Positions 27,584 to 36,582 of a stretch of DNA of 64,000 nucleotides are shown piece by piece. The position numbers were made by a program, and so were the translations under genes. The first letter of the stretch is position 1. Every line of letters begins with the position of its first letter. The notes beneath the pieces were generated by a model. It was not told the origin of the DNA and searched no databases. It worked only from the letters and a program-made list of their open reading frames with translations. Source of the stretch: Chryseobacterium indologenes (GTDB lineage: Bacteria; Bacteroidota; Bacteroidia; Flavobacteriales; Weeksellaceae); the NCBI RefSeq assembly GCF_001295265.1, contig NZ_LJOD01000005.1, forward strand, positions 186,001-250,000. Reading direction: 5' to 3'.

Positions 27584-28870
27584 TTAGTCTTCCAGGTTAT
27601 ATTGTTTTATTTTTCTGTATAATGTTCTCTGTGAGATCCCCAGCTCATCTGCAGCTCTGTTCCTGCGTCCCTTATGCTTCTCCAGTGCCTTGATAATCAA
27701 ATCTTTTTCATTATTCTGAAGGGACAGAGATTCCGGTCTGTTTTCTTCTACTTCAATATCCTCTATGTCTTCATAGCTATCTTCGGGAGCTGAAATAATA
27801 GACGGTGTCTGTACCACAGGATTTTTATCTTCAAAGTACAGCAGTGAACTCTGGTTTACCGGATTCTGCTGGGTTTCTGCGGCATAAATTCTGTTGATCA
27901 GGTTTTTCTCCTGATTGCTCAGGTCACCTGCACCTCTGTTCTTGATGAGCTCCGAAGTTAAGGATTTTAAATCATTAATATCATTTATCATATCAAAGAG
28001 AATTTTATACATGATTTCCCTTTCGTTTCCGAAATCGTTCTGCTTTTGGGCGGTCTGGTTATTTACTACCATCGGAAGGTGGCTTTCCATCGGAATATAT
28101 TCGGCCAGTTTTTCTACCGTGATATTTCTGTTTCTTTCCACTACAGTCATCTGTTCTACCAGATTTCTTAACTGGCGGACATTTCCGGGAAAGGAATAGT
28201 TATCAATATAATGAACTGCGGCAGGATCTAATTCCAACTCCGGCATTCTGTATTTTTCTGCAAAATCGATGGCAAATTTTCTGAACAGCAGGTGAATATC
28301 TCCTTTTCTTTCTCTTAGAGGAGGCATATCAATCTGTACGGTATTTAAACGGTAGTACAAATCTTCACGGAATCGTCCATCGTGAATAGCTTTCATCATA
28401 TTCACATTGGTAGCTGCCACGATTCTCACATTGGTTTTCTGTACCTGTGAGGAACCCACTTTCATGAATTCGCCACTTTCCAGAACTCTTAAAAGGCGCA
28501 CCTGCGTCTGCAAAGGGAGTTCTCCTACCTCATCAAGGAAAATGGTACCGCCGTCTGCTACTTCAAAATATCCTTTTCTGGTAGCCGTTGCTCCGGTAAA
28601 CGCTCCTTTTTCGTGTCCGAATAATTCGGAATCTATGGTTCCCTCGGGAATTGCTCCACAGTTCACCACAATGTATGGCTGGTGCTTTCTTTTTGATTCT
28701 GAATGAATGATTTTAGGAATAAATTCCTTTCCTACGCCGCTTTCTCCGATCACCAGTACGGAAATATCTGTAGGGGCTACCTGGATTGCTTTTTCCAAAG
28801 CCCTGTTCAAAGCGGGATAGTTTCCTATAATCCCGAAGCGGTTTTTTATGTTTTGTAACTCGTTGCTCAT
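27584..28870 (-). CDS. Sigma-54-interacting transcriptional activator
   Basis: 428 residues. The AAA+ domain starts at the N-terminus with no receiver or GAF domain. Walker A is GESGVGKE, the sigma-54 contact loop is GHEKGAFTGA, Walker B is GGTIFLDEVGELP, and the R-finger region is FREDLYYRLNTV. A linker of about 150 residues precedes the Fis-type helix-turn-helix ALEKHKGRRNRAADELGISQ. It activates sigma-54 promoters. With no sensory domain, activity may be set by abundance or a partner. It sits upstream of lptE. Confidence 0.9.
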   Translation of the reverse strand: MSNELQNIKNRFGIIGNYPALNRALEKAIQVAPTDISVLVIGESGVGKEFIPKIIHSESKRKHQPYIVVNCGAIPEGTIDSELFGHEKGAFTGATATRKGYFEVADGGTIFLDEVGELPLQTQVRLLRVLESGEFMKVGSSQVQKTNVRIVAATNVNMMKAIHDGRFREDLYYRLNTVQIDMPPLRERKGDIHLLFRKFAIDFAEKYRMPELELDPAAVHYIDNYSFPGNVRQLRNLVEQMTVVERNRNITVEKLAEYIPMESHLPMVVNNQTAQKQNDFGNEREIMYKILFDMINDINDLKSLTSELIKNRGAGDLSNQEKNLINRIYAAETQQNPVNQSSLLYFEDKNPVVQTPSIISAPEDSYEDIEDIEVEENRPESLSLQNNEKDLIIKALEKHKGRRNRAADELGISQRTLYRKIKQYNLED

Positions 28871-28905
28871 AAGTAAATGTTTGATTATTTGATTTAATAC
28901 GGGGT

Positions 28906-29715
28906 TTACAGGACTTCCGTCTGCGTTCTGTAAACTTTGTTAAAATGATGGGTATAGGCGTCTTTGATGATTTTCCCTTCATCATATGTGTTCAATGCTA
29001 ACACCTTTAAATCCAGATAATCTTTGTTTCTGATTTTAGAAACTTTACTTTTGAAATATATATTCTCGGCAAATTCGTATGCTTTGCTCTGTTTTTCGAA
29101 ATTGGTTAAGGCCTGGTCATACCTGCCCAGCTCAAAATAGGTTACGCCAAGCTGGTAATGGCCATACAAGCCTTTGAAATAATTTTTGGAAGGCGAAAGA
29201 TTTCCAATGTTACCGAAAGTTTTATCTTTCTCCTTCTGATCTGATTCCCTGTAAGACAACGCCCTTACAATGTTTAAATTGTAGTTGCTGTTTTTAGAGC
29301 GTCCGAGATCGTCGTAATCGTATTTCTTCAGCTCTTCAGGATCCTGAATAGCTTCATTATAATCTGTCAGAAACTCAATTCTGTACCAGCCTCTATAGCC
29401 TAGGTTTCTTTTGGGATCTAAAGCAACGGCTTGATTAATGAGTATTCTCCAGGTGACAAAATCTCCGTTTTTAAGATAAGGGACAGATTTTTCCTTGTAG
29501 GTATGAGAAAAATCCGGATACAGCTCAACGGCTTTATCAACTCCTTCCAGAGATGCACGGGAGACTTGTATGTCGGAATCCCAGCTGTATAACTCACAAG
29601 CTTTTTTGCAGTCCTCACCCTCTACTGCATTACAGCTTACCTGTGCAATAGTATTGGTGTAAACGATAAGTAACAAAAAGCTAAGGTAATACCTCTGAAA
29701 CTTTTCCATTTTCAA
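28906..29715 (-). CDS. Secreted TPR-type protein, unknown function
   Basis: 269 residues. A signal peptide (about 1-25) ends near NTIAQ and is followed by a Cys-rich start VSCNAVEGEDCKKACELY. TPR-like helices include VDKAVELYPDFSHTYKEKSV, LINQAVALDPKRNLGYRGWY and LGRYDQALTNFEKQSKAYEF. An in-frame ATG two codons later is an alternative start. The gene begins inside the end of a decayed lipoprotein gene (29681-29907). Confidence 0.7.
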   Translation of the reverse strand: MKMEKFQRYYLSFLLLIVYTNTIAQVSCNAVEGEDCKKACELYSWDSDIQVSRASLEGVDKAVELYPDFSHTYKEKSVPYLKNGDFVTWRILINQAVALDPKRNLGYRGWYRIEFLTDYNEAIQDPEELKKYDYDDLGRSKNSNYNLNIVRALSYRESDQKEKDKTFGNIGNLSPSKNYFKGLYGHYQLGVTYFELGRYDQALTNFEKQSKAYEFAENIYFKSKVSKIRNKDYLDLKVLALNTYDEGKIIKDAYTHHFNKVYRTQTEVL

Positions 29716-29907
29716 TTTTATAGGTTAAATACTGGTAGTAATCTACTTTAAAACCTTCTATTTCTTTAGGCAGCGATTCTTCCGGTGAACTGTAGCAGTT
29801 CCTTTTCCGGTTACGGGGTCAAATCCAGGTTTTTCAGATCCTGATTCATATGCTGTGCTCTGAACAGTCCTGTTTTCCTTTCACAATTTACTAAAAATAT
29901 GACCGTA
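29681..29907 (-). pseudogene. Decayed small lipoprotein gene with one frameshift
   Basis: Between miaB and the 28906-29715 gene, minus-strand translation gives a lipoprotein-like start ITVIFLVNCERKTGLFRAQH, then MNQDLKNLDLTP and a stop. Skipping one base in a four-G run (plus strand 29815-29818) restores a frame reading RNCYSSPEESLPKEIEGFKV, then YYQYLTYKIENGKVSEVLP and a stop at 29681. The product would be about 80 residues. No ATG precedes the lipobox in that frame. Either the gene is dead, or the frameshift is a homopolymer error and the start is non-ATG. It overlaps the next gene's start by 35 bases. Confidence 0.55.
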
Positions 29908-29929
29908 ATAGCCGTTGCCTTTTTTTAAA

Positions 29930-31375
29930 TTATTCTCCTATTCTCCCTAAAAGTGTGCCTTGAGTATTGTCATAAACAAAAACATCCACAATGTCACCAA
30001 TTTTCTGCCCTTCCTGTTTATCAAATACACAAACTGCATTCTGGGAGTTTCTTCCCTTCCACTGATCTTTGTTCTTTTTGGAAATTCCTTCGATGAGGAT
30101 CTGGTGTGTTCTTCCAACGTAAGATTTCATACGTTTTCTGGAAAGTTCACCCTGAAGCGCAATTACCTCAGCCAGACGTCTCTGCTTCACATCAGCAGGA
30201 ATATTATCTTCCATTTTTTTGTGGGCAGGGGTTCCCGGTCTTTCTGAATAGGCAAACATATAACCGTAGTCATATTCTACTTCTCTCATCAGGCTCAGGG
30301 TATCCTGGTGATCTTCTTCGGTCTCATTACAGAACCCGACAATCATATCCTGGGAAAAAGCAATATCCGGCACAATTTCTTTTGCCTGTTTAATCAGATC
30401 CAGATATTCTTCACGGGTATGCTGTCTGTTCATGGCCTGAAGCATGTTATTGCTTCCGCTCTGTACCGGAAGGTGAACATATCTGCATATATTTTCATGC
30501 TTTGCAATCATTCTGAACACATCCAGACTCATATCCTGAGGATTGGAGGTAGAGAATCGTATTCTCATTTCAGGAACTGCTTTAGCCACTAAATCAAGCA
30601 GCTGCGCAAAGTTTACGGCTGTTGCTTTCTGCATTTCCGAAGCTTTGGCAAAATCTTTTTTAGGACCACCTCCATACCACAGATAAGAATCTACGTTCTG
30701 TCCTAAAAGGGTAATTTCTTTATATCCGTTTTCTGCAAGATTTTTACATTCTTCGATGATGGAGTGCGGATCACGGCTTCTTTCTCTTCCTCTGGTAAAC
30801 GGAACCACACAGAAGGTACACATATTATCACAGCCTCTGGTTATGGTTACAAATGCAGTCACTCCATTTCCGCCTAAACGCACCGGGTTGATGTCTGCAT
30901 AGGTTTCTTCTTTGGAAAGGATTACATTGATGGCATCTCTCCCGTCTTCTGTTTCCTGTAAAAGATTAGGAAGATCCCTGTAGGCGTCAGGCCCCACGAC
31001 AAGATCAACCAATTGTTCTTCTTCCAGAAATTTAGTTTTCAGCCTTTCAGCCATGCACCCTAAAACACCAACGGTCATATTGGGTTTTTCTTTCTTCAGG
31101 TTTTTGAACTGGGAAAGACGCATTCTTACAGTCTGCTCCGCTTTTTCTCGGATAGAGCATGTATTCAGAAGGATAAGGTCTGCTTCTTCCACTTTCAGAG
31201 TGGTATTATACCCCTGCTCGTTTAGAATAGAGGCAACGATTTCAGAATCAGAGAAGTTCATCTGACAGCCATAGCTTTCTAAAAAGAGTTTTTTAGAATT
31301 TTCCGGTCTTTCAGCAATGGCAAAAGCTTCTCCCTGCTTTGTTTCGTCTATATATTTTTCCTGCACGGTAATCAA
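29930..31375 (-). CDS. miaB: tRNA (N6-isopentenyl adenosine(37)-C2)-methylthiotransferase MiaB
   Basis: 481 residues. The radical-SAM cluster CxxxCxxC lies in RGCDNMCTFCVVPFTRGRER. The second cluster cysteines are in ESYGCQMNFSDSE, LLNTCSIREKAE and GVLGCMAERLK. A TRAM domain closes the protein (SYVGRTHQILIEGISKKNKD). It adds the ms2 group to i6A37 of tRNAs reading UNN codons, as an iron-sulfur S-adenosylmethionine enzyme in the cytoplasm. The miaE gene for the later hydroxylation step is also in this window (62599). Confidence 0.95.
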   Translation of the reverse strand: MITVQEKYIDETKQGEAFAIAERPENSKKLFLESYGCQMNFSDSEIVASILNEQGYNTTLKVEEADLILLNTCSIREKAEQTVRMRLSQFKNLKKEKPNMTVGVLGCMAERLKTKFLEEEQLVDLVVGPDAYRDLPNLLQETEDGRDAINVILSKEETYADINPVRLGGNGVTAFVTITRGCDNMCTFCVVPFTRGRERSRDPHSIIEECKNLAENGYKEITLLGQNVDSYLWYGGGPKKDFAKASEMQKATAVNFAQLLDLVAKAVPEMRIRFSTSNPQDMSLDVFRMIAKHENICRYVHLPVQSGSNNMLQAMNRQHTREEYLDLIKQAKEIVPDIAFSQDMIVGFCNETEEDHQDTLSLMREVEYDYGYMFAYSERPGTPAHKKMEDNIPADVKQRRLAEVIALQGELSRKRMKSYVGRTHQILIEGISKKNKDQWKGRNSQNAVCVFDKQEGQKIGDIVDVFVYDNTQGTLLGRIGE

Positions 31376-31444
31376 ATTAAAGGTTCGGGACTCAAAATCA
31401 ATGTCATTTCACATTCAATTTTAAATCCAAAACAGATTAGTCTG

Positions 31445-31452
31445 CAAAGATA
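31445..31452 (-). promoter_or_regulatory. -7 promoter element for miaB
   Basis: Minus-strand TATCTTTG (TAnnTTTG) 70 bases before the miaB start. Confidence 0.5.
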
Positions 31453-31478
31453 CAAAATATTGTGACAGAATGGCAGGG

Positions 31479-32219
31479 CTATCTTTCATTGAATATAATT
31501 GAAAATTTAACAGGAAAAGCAATCTTTTGTTTGATCGGAATGTTAGAATATAAAGCCGGCTTCCAAACTTTTTTCAATCTTGAAAGCGTTCTCATAAAAT
31601 CTATATTAAAATTTTTATTGTCTATTGAAGGATAGATTCTCGGATTAACAATATGCCCTTCTTCATTTACATAAAACTCCAAATTAACCTCTCCATTAAT
31701 ATGATAATCCATAAAGAGCGCCTGAAAATTATCATGAAAGTCTTTATTAAACTTCTTTAGGCCACCAGGGTACCGGGAAGACAAAACAAAATCATCTGCA
31801 TTATATCCAGCTTTATAATTGCTCATCAGGTCTTTAGGATAAAAGATGAATTCTGTAACAGCTCCAAGGGTATTTCCCTTGACTTCAGCAGGTTTCCATC
31901 CTTTAAGGTTTTTCAGAATTTCTATGGAAAGATCATAAGCACATTTATTTTTTGCAATATTCAGTGTATCACTATCTTTTACCAATTTAACACTTCCCAA
32001 GGCGGTTACAATAATCCTTGGCTGATAAATTTCTTTTCCATCACACTCATTTCTCTTATTATTAACCAGATATTCATGTGCATCTTTATAAAACCCGACT
32101 AAACCACCCTCATAAAAATCCTGTCCTTTAGGATAGTTTTCCAAAACATTCATTTGAGCATAAAAAGTCTGACACATTGCTGATATAAAAAACAGCATTA
32201 TAAAGTATTTTTTCATCAA
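31479..32219 (-). CDS. Secreted protein with TonB C-terminal-like domain
   Basis: 246 residues. A signal peptide ends near CQTFYAQ. The last 100 or so residues (YPGGLKKFNKDF, GEVNLEFYVNEEGHIVNPRI, LKKVWKPALYSNIPIK) follow the TonB_C-like pattern seen in the two neighbouring genes. The N-terminal half is unassigned. No membrane anchor suitable for a working TonB is present, so a periplasmic or surface role is more likely than energy transduction. It lies 87 bases downstream of the next paralogue. Confidence 0.65.
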   Translation of the reverse strand: MMKKYFIMLFFISAMCQTFYAQMNVLENYPKGQDFYEGGLVGFYKDAHEYLVNNKRNECDGKEIYQPRIIVTALGSVKLVKDSDTLNIAKNKCAYDLSIEILKNLKGWKPAEVKGNTLGAVTEFIFYPKDLMSNYKAGYNADDFVLSSRYPGGLKKFNKDFHDNFQALFMDYHINGEVNLEFYVNEEGHIVNPRIYPSIDNKNFNIDFMRTLSRLKKVWKPALYSNIPIKQKIAFPVKFSIIFNER

Positions 32220-32306
32220 AAATTAATTTTTAAACCTGATTTTGTGTTTCTATTTGTTTTTTTAATTATCCTAATGGGTGAAATGTCAGGGATAATATGA
32301 AATATC

Positions 32307-32717
32307 CTATCCCGCATCATAGGTTTCTGTCGCAAAATTAACCTTAAAAATATATTTTGATTCTACGGATACTCCGTCTTTCATCGCGGGTTTCCATTTT
32401 CCTTTTACCTTTTTTAAGGCGTATTTCACATCATCAATAAACATTTCACCATTCTTGATCTTTGGAAGAACATCCAGACGGTCCATTTTACCGGTTTTAT
32501 CAATATTAATCACAAAAGTTACGGTTCCGTCGATAGCATAGCTTTGAGCATCCACATAAGCGTGAAGCATATTCATAAACTGCTTTCTGAAGGCTTCATC
32601 GCCTCCTGGAAATTCGGCTCTTTGTGTGTAGGCTGTAGTTTCGGTTGGTATTGTATTTTGAGAGAAACCTTTAATTCCAATGAATAATAAAGGTAATAAT
32701 AAAAGGTGTTTTTTCAT
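32307..32717 (-). CDS. Small secreted TonB C-terminal-like protein
   Basis: 136 residues. A signal peptide (MKKHLLLLPLLFIGIKGFSQ) is followed by one TonB_C-like domain: EFPGGDEAFRKQFMN, GTVTFVINIDKTGKMDRLDV and GKWKPAMKDGVSVESKY. It is 13 bases downstream of its paralogue at 32731, so co-transcribed. It lacks the TonB N-terminal anchor and proline-rich spacer. Function unknown. Confidence 0.7.
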   Translation of the reverse strand: MKKHLLLLPLLFIGIKGFSQNTIPTETTAYTQRAEFPGGDEAFRKQFMNMLHAYVDAQSYAIDGTVTFVINIDKTGKMDRLDVLPKIKNGEMFIDDVKYALKKVKGKWKPAMKDGVSVESKYIFKVNFATETYDAG

Positions 32718-32730
32718 CAGTAAATGGCTA

Positions 32731-33216
32731 TTATAAATCTGTTCCGATAGAGGAGAAACTCATTTTAAGCTTAATCTGTGAAGTAACGGGCTGCCCGTTG
32801 CAAGAAGCCGGAATCCAATTCTTTTTAATTCTTCTTACCACATATTTCATATCATCAAAAAAATAGGTACTGTTGGCTACTTTGGGAGCACCTTCAATCT
32901 GCGTTACTTTTCCCGTCTGATCTACAGTCAGGGTAAAAGTAAAATCACCGTTCAGAACATAGAAATCCGAATTCAGATAATCATACATGTATTTCCTAAG
33001 GGTATCTTTGTAAACCACAACGCCGCCGTCAAATGCTGCGGGCTTGAAATCAGTACAGTTTTTGACAGCCACCTGTAAAAGCGGTTCTTTGATGTCTATT
33101 TTTAACAGATTTTTATTATTCTCGGTAATAAAATTATCGTCCCGTTCTTCAACATCCTGCTGTGCCCAGGTCAGATTGGCGGCAAGAAGCGCTATAAATA
33201 CCATTAAAGCTTTCAT
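32731..33216 (-). CDS. Small secreted TonB C-terminal-like protein
   Basis: 161 residues. A signal peptide ends near NLTWAQ. The domain follows the same pattern as the two downstream genes: FDGGVVVYKDTLRKY, GDFTFTLTVDQTGKVTQIEG and KKNWIPASCNGQPVTSQIKL. First gene of a three-paralogue run, with its own promoter. Confidence 0.7.
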   Translation of the reverse strand: MKALMVFIALLAANLTWAQQDVEERDDNFITENNKNLLKIDIKEPLLQVAVKNCTDFKPAAFDGGVVVYKDTLRKYMYDYLNSDFYVLNGDFTFTLTVDQTGKVTQIEGAPKVANSTYFFDDMKYVVRRIKKNWIPASCNGQPVTSQIKLKMSFSSIGTDL

Positions 33217-33245
33217 AATATGATAAATTATTAAAATTACTTTAA

Positions 33246-33253
33246 CAAAGGTA
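33246..33253 (-). promoter_or_regulatory. -7 promoter element for the TonB-C-like trio
   Basis: Minus-strand TACCTTTG (TAnnTTTG) 30 bases before the 33216 start. Confidence 0.55.
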
Positions 33254-33271
33254 AATATTTAGTGCCTTTTT

Positions 33272-33308
33272 AAAAAAAGAAAAACTTCACACAAATGCGT
33301 GAAGTTTT
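33272..33308 (-). terminator. Terminator after poxB
   Basis: Stem AAAACTTCAC/GTGAAGTTTT with an eight-base loop, followed on the minus strand by a T-rich tail, 21 bases past the poxB stop. Confidence 0.75.
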
Positions 33309-33329
33309 CGGTTTTATTGTTTCCATGTG

Positions 33330-35063
33330 CTACAGTAATCCTTTAATATGCTTATAATTTGATTTTACCGTATCCAGGACTTCTTCCATTTTCCCACCCA
33401 GCATGAGCTGTGCCATTGATTTTGTCATTCCCAGCACCTGATCCAGCTCAACCTTCGGAGGAAGTGCCAGTGCATTGGGATTGGTGAATATATTAAGCAG
33501 ATAAGGTCCTTCATAATCCAGACATTCACGGATTGCTCCTTCTACATCTTCAGGTCTGTGAACATTCTTTCCCGGATATCCCATCGCCTGGGCAACCATT
33601 GCGAAATCCGGATTAATCATATCTGTTTCGTTATCAGGCATTCCGCCCACTTCCATTTCCAGCTTTACCATTCCGAGGGTTCTGTTATTGAAAACAATGA
33701 GCTTTACAGGGAGTTTATACTGAAAAATAGTTGCCATATCTCCTAAAAGCATAGAAAGCCCGCCATCACCGCACATCGCAATGACCTGCCGGTCCGGATG
33801 AGCTAATGATGCGCCTATAGCCATTGGCATTGCATTGGCCATTGATCCGTGATTAAAGGAGCCCAGCATTTTCCGTTCTCCGGTTCCGGTAATGAATCTT
33901 GCGCCCCAGACACAGCACATCCCTGTATCTACTGTAAAAATAGCATTTCTGTCTGCCAACCGGTCTAAGGTATGGGCTACGTATTCCGGCTGTATGGCAT
34001 TTTCTTTACCAAAATCTCTGACATAAGAAAGCTGATTTTCTTTTACTTTTTCATAAAATGCAAGCTGCTCATTAAGGAAATCCGTATTTGTTTTTTCCTG
34101 AAGGAGCGGTAGCAGGGCCTTAATGGTTTCTTTTACATCTCCGGCCAGTCCCAATTCCAACTTCGCCCGGCGGCCCAGTCTTTCGGGACTTTCGTCAATC
34201 TGGACAATCTTATTTTTAACGGGCATGAACTTCTGATAAGGAAAGTCTGTTCCAAGAAGAATCACCAGATCTGCCTCATGCATCGCATGATAGGCTGAAG
34301 GAAATCCCAGCAATCCCGTTAATCCCACTTCATTAGGATTATTCGGCTGAATATCCATTTTTCCACGGAAAGAATATCCTACAGGTGCTTTCAGCAGTTT
34401 TGAGAGTTCAATAACTTCTACATTAGCTTTTCCTGCTCCAACACCACCATATAATGTTACTTTTTTACTCTGGTTGATAAGATCTGCAAGCTGTTTCAGT
34501 TCATCATCCGAAGGCCGGATAACCGGATGGGTTCTGAATACCTGGGCTGATGTAGCTCCTTCTTCTGCATCCAGTTCGGAAACATCTCCAGGAAGACCGA
34601 TTACCGCTACTCCTTTTTTCGAAATGGCGTGCTGAATGGCCGTCTGCATGATTCTCTGTACCTGCTCCGGTCTTGTAATCATCTGATTATAATGACTACA
34701 GTCATCAAACAATTTTATGGTATTGGTTTCCTGGAAATAGTCCATTCCCATTTCATCACTCGGGATTGTTGATGCAATCACCAACATGGGAACATGGGAA
34801 CGGTGTGCATCATAAGCCCCGTTAATCAGGTGGACATGCCCCGGGCCGCAGCTTCCTGCACACACGGCAAAACCATCCAGTTCTGCTTCTGCAGCAGCGG
34901 CATAAGCTCCTACTTCTTCATGTCTTACGTGAATCCATTGGATACTGCTTTTTTTGACGGCTATGTTAAGATGGTTGAGACTGTCTCCAGTAACGGCGTA
35001 AATTCTTTTCACATTGGCATTTTCGAGCATTTCTACAATCTGCTCGGCTACATTTTTAGCCAT
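33330..35063 (-). CDS. poxB: Pyruvate dehydrogenase (quinone) / pyruvate oxidase, PoxB type
   Basis: 577 residues, close to E. coli PoxB (572) in length and in many blocks I recognise: KRIYAVTGDSLNHLN, RHEEVGAYAAAAEAEL, AVCAGSCGPG, HLINGAYDAHRSHVPMLVIA and GSFNHGSMANAMPMAIGAS. The thiamine diphosphate motif is GDGGLSMLLGD followed by FNNRTLGMVKLE. It oxidatively decarboxylates pyruvate to acetate and CO2 with FAD and passes electrons to quinone at the membrane. The C-terminal 25 residues would correspond to the lipid-binding segment. It stands alone with its own terminator. Confidence 0.9.
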   Translation of the reverse strand: MAKNVAEQIVEMLENANVKRIYAVTGDSLNHLNIAVKKSSIQWIHVRHEEVGAYAAAAEAELDGFAVCAGSCGPGHVHLINGAYDAHRSHVPMLVIASTIPSDEMGMDYFQETNTIKLFDDCSHYNQMITRPEQVQRIMQTAIQHAISKKGVAVIGLPGDVSELDAEEGATSAQVFRTHPVIRPSDDELKQLADLINQSKKVTLYGGVGAGKANVEVIELSKLLKAPVGYSFRGKMDIQPNNPNEVGLTGLLGFPSAYHAMHEADLVILLGTDFPYQKFMPVKNKIVQIDESPERLGRRAKLELGLAGDVKETIKALLPLLQEKTNTDFLNEQLAFYEKVKENQLSYVRDFGKENAIQPEYVAHTLDRLADRNAIFTVDTGMCCVWGARFITGTGERKMLGSFNHGSMANAMPMAIGASLAHPDRQVIAMCGDGGLSMLLGDMATIFQYKLPVKLIVFNNRTLGMVKLEMEVGGMPDNETDMINPDFAMVAQAMGYPGKNVHRPEDVEGAIRECLDYEGPYLLNIFTNPNALALPPKVELDQVLGMTKSMAQLMLGGKMEEVLDTVKSNYKHIKGLL

Positions 35064-35250
35064 AATTCAATATTTTTGGTGGTTGTTTTCGTTCTGCTAT
35101 CTCTATCAAAATTAGGCAATAAATTCTAAACTGCCCGCCATTTGATATGAACATTAAGAGAAAGGATGAAAGTTATGCTAAGACGAGTAAATTCTGAAAA
35201 GAGTGCCAGATGCATTTAATTCCGGGGCCTGGCAACCGTTAAAAGGTATT

Positions 35251-35277
35251 AAAAAACTCCGCAAATTACTGCGGAGT
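35251..35277 (-). terminator. Terminator after lysA
   Basis: Stem ACTCCGC/GCGGAGT followed on the minus strand by six T, 25 bases past the lysA stop. Confidence 0.75.
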
Positions 35278-35301
35278 CTGAATGATATATTTTTAATAAA
35301 C

Positions 35302-36501
35302 CTAGATTACTTCGATCTGGTTTCTCAGCAGGTCTTCAAATTCGTCTCTTTTACGGATCAGATGGGCTTTTCCGTCTAAAAATAATACTTCAGCCGGCTT
35401 TAATCTTGAATTAAAGTTGGAGCTCATTTCAAAACCATAAGCTCCTGCATTATGAAAGGCAAGAATATCTCCTTCTCTTACTTCATTTAGTTTTCTGTCC
35501 CAAGCGAAAGTATCGGTTTCACAGATGTTTCCAACTACGGTATAAATTCTTTCGGCTCCCTTAGGATTGGAAAGGTTTTCAATCATATGGTAAGAATCAT
35601 AGAACATGGGACGGATCAGGTGGTTGAATCCTGAATTCACCCCAACAAATACTGTTGCTGTGGTTTGTTTAATCACGTTTGCTTTCACTAAAAGATAGCC
35701 GCTTTTTCCTACCAGAAATTTTCCCGGTTCAAACCAAAGTTCAAATTTTCTTCCTGTTGATTTTGCAAATTCTAAAAGTACTTTTTCTACTTTTTTACCC
35801 AGCGTTTTCACATCTGTTTCCTCTTCACTATCCTGATAAGGAATTTTAAATCCGCTTCCCATATCCAGATATTTAAGATTCGGGAAATGCTCAGAAAGTT
35901 CAAGCATAATATCCAGCGCCTGAAGGAAAACTTCCGGATCTTTGATCTCGCTTCCCGTATGCATATGAAGACCTTCTACATTAAGGTTCGTGCTTTTCAT
36001 TACTCTTTCAATATGGCGAAGCTGGTGGATAGAGATCCCGAACTTACTGTCAATGTGTCCTGTTGAAATTTTATAGTTTCCGCCTGCAAAAATATGCGGA
36101 TTGATTCTTACAAAAATGGGATATGAATTCCCGAATTTATTTCCAAATTGCTCAAGAATAGAGATATTGTCAATATTGATATGTACACCATGCTGCATTG
36201 CTTCTTCAATTTCTGCAAGATCTACACAATTGGGGGTAAAAAGTATTTTTTCTTTAGGAAATCCTGCCTTCAATCCAAGCTTTACTTCATTTATTGACAC
36301 ACAGTCCAAAGAGGCCCCCAGGTTCTTGACATACTTCAGAATATTAATGTTCGTCAGCGCTTTAGCCGCATAAAAGAACTTTGTGTGTTTTAAAAAAGAT
36401 GATGTAAGTTTTTCGTATTGAGTTTTAATAGATTCAGCATCGTAAACGTACACCGGTGTGCCATGTTCTCTGGCAATCTGTAGCAAATCTTTTGAATTCA
36501 T
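35302..36501 (-). CDS. lysA: Diaminopimelate decarboxylase
   Basis: 399 residues, a PLP-dependent fold-III decarboxylase that makes lysine from meso-diaminopimelate, the last step of the pathway. Visible signatures are FFYAAKALTN (PLP lysine), GLHMHTGSEI, the FEPGKFLVG segment, GNICETDTFAWDR and GAYGFEMSSNFNSR. It is preceded by a lysine-rich leader peptide gene and a terminator hairpin ending only 17 bases before its ATG. This suggests expression is controlled by lysine supply. It is transcribed alone up to its own terminator. Confidence 0.95.
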   Translation of the reverse strand: MNSKDLLQIAREHGTPVYVYDAESIKTQYEKLTSSFLKHTKFFYAAKALTNINILKYVKNLGASLDCVSINEVKLGLKAGFPKEKILFTPNCVDLAEIEEAMQHGVHINIDNISILEQFGNKFGNSYPIFVRINPHIFAGGNYKISTGHIDSKFGISIHQLRHIERVMKSTNLNVEGLHMHTGSEIKDPEVFLQALDIMLELSEHFPNLKYLDMGSGFKIPYQDSEEETDVKTLGKKVEKVLLEFAKSTGRKFELWFEPGKFLVGKSGYLLVKANVIKQTTATVFVGVNSGFNHLIRPMFYDSYHMIENLSNPKGAERIYTVVGNICETDTFAWDRKLNEVREGDILAFHNAGAYGFEMSSNFNSRLKPAEVLFLDGKAHLIRKRDEFEDLLRNQIEVI

Positions 36502-36517
36502 AATTTCATTTTAACAT

Positions 36518-36550
36518 AAAAAAAGGCAGATTCTTCGAAAAGAGTCTGCC
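36518..36550 (-). promoter_or_regulatory. Leader terminator of the lysA attenuator
   Basis: On the minus strand a stem GGCAGA/UCUGCC is extended by UCUU/AAGA across one C-A mismatch, capped by a UUCG loop and followed by seven U. It lies between the leader peptide stop and the lysA ATG, so it would stop transcription before lysA unless disrupted. An alternative pairing of 36567-36575 (GUCUUGCAU) with 36544-36554 (AUGCGGCAGAC), nine base pairs around a two-base bulge, would sequester its 5' arm. Confidence 0.8.
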
Positions 36551-36582
36551 GCATTAATTATTTTTTATGCAAGACAACCCTT

